Source: Citrobacter telavivensis (GTDB lineage: Bacteria; Pseudomonadota; Gammaproteobacteria; Enterobacterales; Enterobacteriaceae). Taken from it: a stretch of 64,000 nt of DNA. Below are positions 58,705 to 64,000 of the stretch, piece after piece. Position 1 is the first letter of the stretch. The number at the start of each line of letters is the position of its first letter. The translations under genes and the position numbers were made by a program. The notes below the pieces were generated by a model. That model ran no database searches and was not told the DNA's origin. It worked only from the letters and a program-made list of their open reading frames with translations. The stretch lies in NCBI GenBank assembly GCA_009363175.1, contig CP045205.1:5022001-5086000 (forward strand). The letters run 5' to 3'.

Positions 58705-59937
58705 TCATTTCTGGACCTGTTGCCGAATAGCCGCAATCATAGCCCTTACCTGCCCCTGAGACGGGCGTTTCGCAGGTTGAACAGGGACGTTGGCTGTGGG
58801 TACAGTACGTGATTCAACCGGGTGGGAAATTGTTCCACCAGAACTGGCAGTCGCCGTATCCTCTGAAATTTTCAGCTCACCACTTCGCGCCCTGCGAAGC
58901 ATAGAGAACATCCAGCCCACCGGATTGTTGAGCCTTCCAAGGGCCTGTTGCTCACGCAGCATGTCAGCAAGGGCCTTTGCCATTGTCTCCGGAAGCGAAG
59001 CCATCTGCGTACTCAGCATCTGCCTGTCTTCACTGTTCAGAGCGTTCAGAAAATCATCTGGCAGGAATTGCTCACCACACGGTACGTACGTTTTTTTATT
59101 CACACTGTGTGTGAAAGAACGTACGTTACAGTCCGAATTTCGGACTCCGGCGTAAGTCCTTGATTTTTTACTGAGTCCATTTTCCGGATTCTGTGAATTA
59201 TCAGGTTTAAGGGAACTGAGTCCGTTTTCCGGACTCAGTGAATTCGGGCTGTTTTTTATGCGTTTTTTACTGAGTCCTGATTTCGGACTCGGTTGCACAG
59301 CCTGTCGCTGACGAGCCATTTGTTCTGGTGTGGCAGGTGCACTTAGCCGGCTCTCAATAATGGCCAAGCGGCTGTGACGGTGGCGCATTCCCGGATCATG
59401 AAGGATGTCATTGACTACAGCCAGCGCCGTCATACGGACGGCTTTATTCCTGCTCAGGCAACTCTCTTCAACAAGGGTCAGCCAGCCCGGATCAAAAGTC
59501 TCAGCATCACGGTAGCCCAGCGGCTCATCATGCTGTGCATAGATATTGCCCCGCACACGACCATGGTCGTCGCGAACACGCTTACACAGGCTGAGCCAGC
59601 CTGTAAGACGCAGCATCAGCAGAACGCGGCTGACCGTATCTCTGGAGGCCTTCTCTGAATGTGCCGACGCCAGTTGAACCTGGAGCTCATCATAAGTCGG
59701 GAAAACAGCACCTTCATTCTGCTGTGCATACAACCGGATCATCACCCAGGCGGTTTTATCCAGTGGCGAAAGACGGGTATCCAGAAACAGCTGTCGGGGA
59801 AACGCATCATGTACATTTCCCATAAAAAGAAGCCCGCTGCGCTCCTGACCGACATCACCAGTGTCTGTACGCCGTTCGAGACTACGCTGCATCCTGGACA
59901 GTGTATGAGCAACTATGCTGTCTGCCGGAATGGTCAT
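58705..59937 (-). CDS. STY4528-type ICE replication protein
   Basis: A 410-residue protein. The N-terminal part (about residues 45-200: PRQLFLDTRLSPLDKTAWVM, TYDELQVQLASAHSEKASRD) looks like a winged-helix replication-initiator domain. A low-complexity middle (about 215-280) has repeated PENGLS / PKSGLS units, and a C-terminal helical part follows (LADMLREQQALGRLNNPVGW). It fits the 'pathogenicity island replication protein' of SPI-7. The DNA coding for the middle is an array of near-palindromes, as in phage lambda gene O. The start lies 78 nt past the next gene's stop. Confidence 0.85.
   Translation of the reverse strand: MTIPADSIVAHTLSRMQRSLERRTDTGDVGQERSGLLFMGNVHDAFPRQLFLDTRLSPLDKTAWVMIRLYAQQNEGAVFPTYDELQVQLASAHSEKASRDTVSRVLLMLRLTGWLSLCKRVRDDHGRVRGNIYAQHDEPLGYRDAETFDPGWLTLVEESCLSRNKAVRMTALAVVNDILHDPGMRHRHSRLAIIESRLSAPATPEQMARQRQAVQPSPKSGLSKKRIKNSPNSLSPENGLSSLKPDNSQNPENGLSKKSRTYAGVRNSDCNVRSFTHSVNKKTYVPCGEQFLPDDFLNALNSEDRQMLSTQMASLPETMAKALADMLREQQALGRLNNPVGWMFSMLRRARSGELKISEDTATASSGGTISHPVESRTVPTANVPVQPAKRPSQGQVRAMIAAIRQQVQK
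59084..59127. repeat. Large imperfect palindrome inside the STY4528-type gene
   Basis: Outer self-complementary blocks ACGTACGT (59084-59091) and AACGTACGTT (59118-59127) enclose inner arms TTCACAC (59099-59105) and GTGTGAA (59109-59115). It lies next to the iteron array within coding sequence. Confidence 0.6.
59131..59290. repeat. Array of four iteron-like near-palindromes inside the STY4528-type gene
   Basis: Units of the form AGTCC(N5-7)GGACT: 59131-59145 (GTCCGAA/TTCGGAC), 59173-59191, 59215-59239 (perfect arms ACTGAGTCCG and CGGACTCAGT) and 59272-59290 (GAGTCC/GGACTC). Centres are spaced about 44, 45 and 54 nt. Three units encode P-[EK]-[NS]-G-L-S; the first is read in another frame (GVRNSDC). 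Confidence 0.75.
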
Positions 59938-60015
59938 TTTCTGCTCTCCTCTTCAACCTGAGACAGCACAATGCCGGGACAAACCCGGCACTGTACGGTC
60001 AGCAGCGGCATTCCG

Positions 60016-60249
60016 TTACCGCCGTATTTCACGGTTATAGGTCTCATGATCCATAAGCCACCAGTGTTTACCTCCATCCTTACTGAGGATGCGCCAGAAC
60101 GGCCCAACATCTATCTTGAGATAGCCGTTCATCGTCAACCGACGGAACACCTTCTCACCGCAGCACACTGCGCTGAACAGCCGTTGCGCCCTGCGACGAA
60201 CCGAGGGGGAAACGTACTGACGTGAAGAAAAGTCGGTCATCTGCATCAT
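60016..60249 (-). CDS. Small basic protein of the replication block
   Basis: A 77-residue basic protein (SPSVRRRAQRLFSAVCCGEK, MNGYLKIDVGPFWRILSKDG). Three candidate ATGs lie at 60249, 60246 and 60240; AAGGAA upstream favours one of the first two. It overlaps the DUF2857 stop, so it is coupled. Resembles short unknown proteins at this place in SPI-7 ICEs. Confidence 0.65.
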   Translation of the reverse strand: MMQMTDFSSRQYVSPSVRRRAQRLFSAVCCGEKVFRRLTMNGYLKIDVGPFWRILSKDGGKHWWLMDHETYNREIRR

Positions 60250-60842
60250 GCTTCCTTGCGCTGTTGTGATTCACTCTTGCGGGATGGAGTTGTCTCCCGG
60301 CACCACTGGCAGACCCTGCTCCAGACTGCGGTCAGTGACAGGCCATGCTGCTCAGCGGCAAGCATCATCGCTTCCAGAGCCTGATGAGAGTCCGGGGATG
60401 ATAGCCCGGCAGCCTTCCACTCGATCCATAGTGCCGAATCCTGTGGCTCCGTCAGAGACTGTGTGCGGCCCTGGCGAGACTCTATCCCCATCAGACGACG
60501 CCGTGCGCTAACCTCTGATGGAGACAGGCCGAAGTATTTATCAATCAGTTCCATTGAACCGCCAAGCTCAAGCGCCCGGTCTATCATCAGCATTCGTTTC
60601 TGCTCATTACGTGCCTGGTTGAGCATCAGCCAAAAATTTTCGTGATTCAGGCTAACATCAAGCACAGAAACGTGTGACTGGCTCAAATAATGCAGCTCAT
60701 CAAGGCTCAACTGACTCAGTGCGCGTATCTCCTCGAGTGACATTCCCAGCGACTCACAGCGGCGAATATTGCCGTTTTTAACATCCATCAGCAGTGATGA
60801 AAGGATGGCCGTGGTGGCCTGTGAAAGGTTGTGCTGGCTCAT
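60246..60842 (-). CDS. DUF2857 protein
   Basis: A 198-residue protein. N-terminal NLSQATTAILSSLLMDVKNG and SLGMSLEEIRALSQLSLDEL are helical and fit DUF2857 of ICE replication blocks. It has a helix-turn-helix-like middle (KYFGLSPSEVSARRRLMGIE) and a basic tail. AGGAGGGG lies 5 nt before the ATG, within the 31-residue gene upstream. Possibly a regulator (inference from the helix-turn-helix-like segment). Confidence 0.82.
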   Translation of the reverse strand: MSQHNLSQATTAILSSLLMDVKNGNIRRCESLGMSLEEIRALSQLSLDELHYLSQSHVSVLDVSLNHENFWLMLNQARNEQKRMLMIDRALELGGSMELIDKYFGLSPSEVSARRRLMGIESRQGRTQSLTEPQDSALWIEWKAAGLSSPDSHQALEAMMLAAEQHGLSLTAVWSRVCQWCRETTPSRKSESQQRKEA

Positions 60843-60934
60843 AGGGCCCCTCCTGATATCATCTGATCGGCAACAAGCAGAACATCAAAAAGCCAGCCCG
60901 ACAGGCAGGCACTCCATAAAATAATGTTACTCAT
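60839..60934 (-). CDS. 31-residue membrane microprotein linking two ICE genes
   Basis: ATG 60934 overlaps the stop of the DUF2786 gene (ATGAGTAA) and its TGA overlaps the DUF2857 start (ATGA). GGGAGG lies 9 nt before its ATG. The product MSNIILWSACLSGWLFDVLL plus VADQMISGGAL has one hydrophobic helix. Tight overlap on both sides is what a translated operon member shows; alternatively it is a coupling leader. No family known. Confidence 0.55.
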   Translation of the reverse strand: MSNIILWSACLSGWLFDVLLVADQMISGGAL

Positions 60935-61670
60935 GTGTACAGCCTCCCGCCGTAATCTGCTGTTGAGCCTGCGCACCAGTCAGGCCTTGATGAACTTCGG
61001 TATCCCGCCCCGCGAGCCAGCCCGCTACGCGTGCTGCTCTGTCGCCACGGCATTTACCGGCCACCCTGACGTTTACAGTCCCCAGGGTGTCGCCGGTGTG
61101 ACGCTGGGCAAGCCAGCGCTGAAGCATGGAATTCTCACATTCTGAAGGCGCGAATGACTGCAGTACCTGCCAGACGCCAGATACCCACCCTTCACGAAAC
61201 TGATCGGCTCTGCGACGAAGCGTGTTCTTAAGAATACGGCGCTTCCGGTATCCGGCAATCTGACCGTCAGTGTCTGCACGAAGTTGCCGCTGTAAAACGG
61301 TATAGATATAGAGCGCAACTTCGGCTCTCCCGCTGAAACCATAAAAGTGCAGAGATCGGCGAACGCTTTTTACACCACTGCAACTAGTGTGAATATGCCA
61401 GCCAAACCAGCAACGGCAGCCCGTGGCCATGCATACCACTGTTGCGAGTGAACTTAGCCAGGCTGGCACTTTTTCTGCATTACTGGTCAGGTTCTGACAG
61501 ACGGATTCCTGGATATCATGAAGAGAAAGCATGTCAGGGGTCAGGCCATGACGCTGCATCAGCCGTTGAGCCAGAGCCACTGCACGGGCCGCCTCGTGTG
61601 GATTACTGTTCCGGGTACCCAGCGCCATCAGTCGCCGGATACGTGCAATCACTTTTGTAGTTTCAGACAT
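60927..61670 (-). CDS. DUF2786 protein
   Basis: A 247-residue protein with the DUF2786 N-terminal helical motif (VIARIRRLMALGTRNSNPHE and AALAQRLMQRHGLTPDM-like segment) and a central Cys/Trp-rich part (CMATGCRCWFGWHIHTSCSG). A basic C-terminal half follows. ATG 61670 has AGGGGG about 7 nt upstream and overlaps the end of the zinc-finger gene. Seen in phage and ICE replication regions; function unknown. Confidence 0.83.
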   Translation of the reverse strand: MSETTKVIARIRRLMALGTRNSNPHEAARAVALAQRLMQRHGLTPDMLSLHDIQESVCQNLTSNAEKVPAWLSSLATVVCMATGCRCWFGWHIHTSCSGVKSVRRSLHFYGFSGRAEVALYIYTVLQRQLRADTDGQIAGYRKRRILKNTLRRRADQFREGWVSGVWQVLQSFAPSECENSMLQRWLAQRHTGDTLGTVNVRVAGKCRGDRAARVAGWLAGRDTEVHQGLTGAQAQQQITAGGCTHE

Positions 61671-61917
61671 GGTGTAGCCCCCTGCAGCCGGCAGCACGGT
61701 GAACATCCTGCTTCTCCTTCACATCCTGACAAGCAGCACACAACTCTACGCCCGGCACTGCCAACTGACGGGCAGCGGGAATGTCCGCGCCGCAGCACTC
61801 ACAAATTTCTTTTGACGGGCGTAACGAGTGCACTTTTGCCCTGATAGCATCGATGCCGCGCTGGGTGAAAATAGCGGTACTGGCCTGAGCCATTTCATCA
61901 TTCAGGTCCTCAGACAT
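61663..61917 (-). CDS. TraR/DksA-type C4 zinc-finger protein
   Basis: An 84-residue protein with helical N-terminus (TAIFTQRGIDAIRAKVHSL) and a CxxC-x17-CxxC finger: ICECCGADIP and LCAACQ. This is the TraR/DksA-like fold of mobile elements, which act on RNA polymerase. It overlaps parB by 8 nt and the DUF2786 gene by 8 nt. Confidence 0.88.
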   Translation of the reverse strand: MSEDLNDEMAQASTAIFTQRGIDAIRAKVHSLRPSKEICECCGADIPAARQLAVPGVELCAACQDVKEKQDVHRAAGCRGLHHV

Positions 61918-63625
61918 TTTCCCCTCCCTTCACAGCCAGACGCTGCAGCTCACGCAGACGCCGTATAACGCGGATAAGGCGCATTGTTTTTACAACAGTG
62001 ACATCATCGAAAACGGCAGTATCTGCAGGTTCCTGAGAGCCAAAAAAATTCAGGCAGAACATGAACATATTGAACTGTTTGTTAGGCAGTGAACCTGATA
62101 GCCCGGCGAGGAAAAGAGTAAACTCGCTGGCGTTCTCTGAAATGGAGAAACCAGCTGAATGATGGTCTTTATCCTCCCGAACACAGTCCGCGCAGCCCAT
62201 CGCTTCGGCAATTTCGAAAGTAAGCCGATAAGCCATATCCTGCAGGTGCTCGATGTCGTCCTGTAATGCGGAGATGTGCCAGATATCATTGACCGGTTCC
62301 AACCCGGTTGCGGCGAAGGCCACTGAGCTAACTGAAGGTGTGGAAGTTTCATCCTGTTCGCCAAAAGCAGAAACGAGCGCGTTGGCATTAACATCTGACT
62401 TAAATTGCCACTCTCCATCGTTATCAGGATTCTCTGTCTGACCGGTAATCACAGGATTTCCGCCAAACAGGTCATTCTGAACTTCACGACGCGGCTCACT
62501 TCCAACAGACATACCGCCGGGAAGTGCAGTATTGTCCTGAAGTTCTGGTACAGCTTCCGGACGCCCTGGAGTAGTCAGCGTACCGCTACGCAGACCAGTA
62601 ACAGGGGGCTGGGATGAAGTATCTGCTGGCAGAGTCGTAACTGGTGGTGTTGTGCGTTCCCGACCACCTGACTGTTCAGACGCGGGTGTAGGTGCTGGCA
62701 GTGGAGGCGGCTCGCCAAACTGTTCCCTGCGTTTTTGCTCACGAGGATCAAGTTCAATTAACCAGCGGTCATAATTCAGGCTTGGATGGGGAAGAGCCTT
62801 AACCAGTTGACCGATAAACTCATCCCTAAAAATATCAAGGGCATAGCTTTCAGGTTCATCAAAACACCGGCAAACTGCACCAAACACATCATCAAGAGAA
62901 CATTCTGGGTTTACGTCACCGCTGAAAGATTTCCAGACCTTCATAGCTGAAGAACGAAGGCTCAGGAGTGGTGTTGCCTGACCACGGCTCATGCCACTCT
63001 CAAGCAACTGGGGCATATGTGGATACAGGTAATTAAGCGTATCTTCCATCCGGCTTACGCTGGAGTTATCAATAGGATAACCTTCCTTACCCAACAGATC
63101 CGAAAGTTCTCGTAAGGTAACACTCCGGCCCAGTTGCTCTTCATAAATTACACGCGCTTTATGAACACCGAATGCCTTTTCTATATAGGTAAGATCCCCC
63201 CTGACCTCATTCTCAGCCAGGTGACCAACCAGACATTTTAGACGTCCAGGCCAGGGTTTGAAGATCGTGTGAACGCGATAAAAACGTTCATCACCAGTCT
63301 CCTGCCAGAGATCGCAGAGTATCTGATACCGGGTATTTCCCCCGTCACTAAAGATATAAACATCATCACCATCCGGATCACGGGTCACTTTTGGAATCGA
63401 ATCCAATCCTCGTGCACGGACGGAAGCTTTAATTTCCTCAAAACGAGGATTGCGTCCTTTGCGCGGGTTATCCGGATTCGGGCGAAGCTGGTCAAGGGTA
63501 AGAACCATTGCCATTTCGTTTACTGGCTGGGTAACGGTGGGAGTATTATTATCAGCAGCCTGAGCCGGTGATTTTCCACGCTGCAACATGGCGTCGCCAA
63601 GGTTAAGACTACGGACGTTGCTCAT
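61910..63625 (-). CDS. parB: ParB-family partition protein of the ICE
   Basis: A 571-residue protein with a ParB/Srx nuclease-like N-terminal domain (LDQLRPNPDNPRKGRNPRFE, then GGNTRYQILCDLW) and a helix-turn-helix part (ERFGVHKA-type region LGRSVTLRELSDLLGKEGYP). A long Pro/Thr-rich linker (about residues 305-400) precedes a C-terminal domain. Its start overlaps dnaB by 4 nt. Likely maintains the excised circular ICE, as ParB-like proteins do in PAPI-1 and SPI-7 elements. Confidence 0.88.
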   Translation of the reverse strand: MSNVRSLNLGDAMLQRGKSPAQAADNNTPTVTQPVNEMAMVLTLDQLRPNPDNPRKGRNPRFEEIKASVRARGLDSIPKVTRDPDGDDVYIFSDGGNTRYQILCDLWQETGDERFYRVHTIFKPWPGRLKCLVGHLAENEVRGDLTYIEKAFGVHKARVIYEEQLGRSVTLRELSDLLGKEGYPIDNSSVSRMEDTLNYLYPHMPQLLESGMSRGQATPLLSLRSSAMKVWKSFSGDVNPECSLDDVFGAVCRCFDEPESYALDIFRDEFIGQLVKALPHPSLNYDRWLIELDPREQKRREQFGEPPPLPAPTPASEQSGGRERTTPPVTTLPADTSSQPPVTGLRSGTLTTPGRPEAVPELQDNTALPGGMSVGSEPRREVQNDLFGGNPVITGQTENPDNDGEWQFKSDVNANALVSAFGEQDETSTPSVSSVAFAATGLEPVNDIWHISALQDDIEHLQDMAYRLTFEIAEAMGCADCVREDKDHHSAGFSISENASEFTLFLAGLSGSLPNKQFNMFMFCLNFFGSQEPADTAVFDDVTVVKTMRLIRVIRRLRELQRLAVKGGENV

Positions 63626-64000
63626 GCAAACCTCCCGGTATGACCAGGGTTAGCAGAAAAACGCGTATAACGGCCTTCGTATTGCAGTCGGATCGTACCA
63701 ATCGGTCCCTGACGCTGTTTGCTGACAATAATTTCAGCAACCCCCTTGTCTTCAGTGTTTTCGTGATAGACCTCATCACGATAGATAAAGACAATTACAT
63801 CAGCATCCTGTTCCAGGGCACCGGAATCACGAAGATCGCCATTGTTCGGCCGTTTATCAGCACGACTCTCTAGTTGACGATTCAACTGCGAAAGGGCAAC
63901 AACCGGACAACCCATTTCTTTCGCCAGCGCTTTGAGTGACCGCGAGATTTCAGCAATTTCCTGTGTGCGGTTCTCCTGATCCGGACAACGCATCAGTTGC
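63622..64000 (-). CDS. dnaB: Replicative helicase DnaB, C-terminal part (cut by window end)
   Basis: The last 126 or so residues of a DnaB-type helicase: ISRSLKALAKEMGCPVVALS, LSQLNRQLESRADKRP, LRDSGALEQDADVIVFIYRD and an end with the conserved KQRQGPIGTIRLQY. The 5' part lies beyond 64000. ICE-borne dnaB next to parB is standard in SPI-7-type elements. Confidence 0.92.
   Translation of the reverse strand, partial: QLMRCPDQENRTQEIAEISRSLKALAKEMGCPVVALSQLNRQLESRADKRPNNGDLRDSGALEQDADVIVFIYRDEVYHENTEDKGVAEIIVSKQRQGPIGTIRLQYEGRYTRFSANPGHTGRFA

Noticed and set aside
1..64000. tRNA or rRNA genes and an ICE attachment site
   Set aside because: No tRNA-like cloverleaf or rRNA stretch was noticed by eye and no direct repeat that would mark att ends; both ICE ends appear to be outside the window.

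Overview
The window is a resistance-carrying stretch of an integrative and conjugative element (ICE) of the SPI-7/PAPI-1 type from a member of the Enterobacterales. The evidence is the copper/silver island at the left, enterobacterial-type PcoABCDRSE proteins of the usual lengths, an R64-like thin pilus with its shufflon, and the SPI-7-style replication block at the right. No tRNA, rRNA, CRISPR array, integrase gene of the ICE itself or relaxase gene is visible, so both ends of the element lie outside the window.

Region 1 (1-11.6 kb) is the right part of a copper homeostasis and silver resistance island: silP, a small DUF2933 membrane protein, then pcoG-pcoE1-pcoABCD-pcoRS-pcoE2. Two different inverted-repeat operators are visible, one before pcoA and one before pcoE2. 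Region 2 (11.6-14.1 kb) is a complete IS66-family element with an 8-bp target duplication. It interrupts the remnant of a parE toxin gene; the neighbouring parD antitoxin is left alone with a palindromic operator. Region 3 (14.1-19.1 kb) is accessory cargo: a small membrane protein, a three-gene cluster (HEPN nuclease-like protein, unknown protein with an HGT motif, DUF3800 protein) that looks like a defence or toxin module, a KfrA-like coiled-coil DNA-binding protein and a small unknown gene.

Region 4 (19.1-38.9 kb, all on the minus strand) is the ICE mating-pair-formation system (the TIGR037xx / PFL_47xx gene set, GI-type T4SS) with a VirB4-like ATPase, TraU-, TraB-, TraK- and TraE-like proteins, a TraD coupling protein, an SLT lytic transglycosylase and a membrane-anchored Mrr-like endonuclease. 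Region 5 (39.1-52.8 kb) is the type IVb pilus operon pilLMNOPQRSTUV followed by a shufflon with five spare PilV C-terminal cassettes and the rci recombinase. PilV tip variation should set the recipient specificity of mating.

Region 6 (53.1-64 kb, minus strand) is the ICE maintenance and replication block: dnaB (cut by the window end), parB, a C4 zinc-finger protein, DUF2786, a 31-residue ORF found here, DUF2857, a STY4528-type replication protein, a TIGR03761 protein, topoisomerase III, DUF3577, ssb and a DUF4160/DUF2442 pair. Its most unusual content is in the DNA itself. An iteron-like array of near-palindromes lies inside the STY4528-type gene, one copy in a different reading frame. Directly downstream is a 340-bp intergenic region with three hairpin repeats whose stems covary. 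Together they suggest a replication origin or another protein-DNA assembly site.
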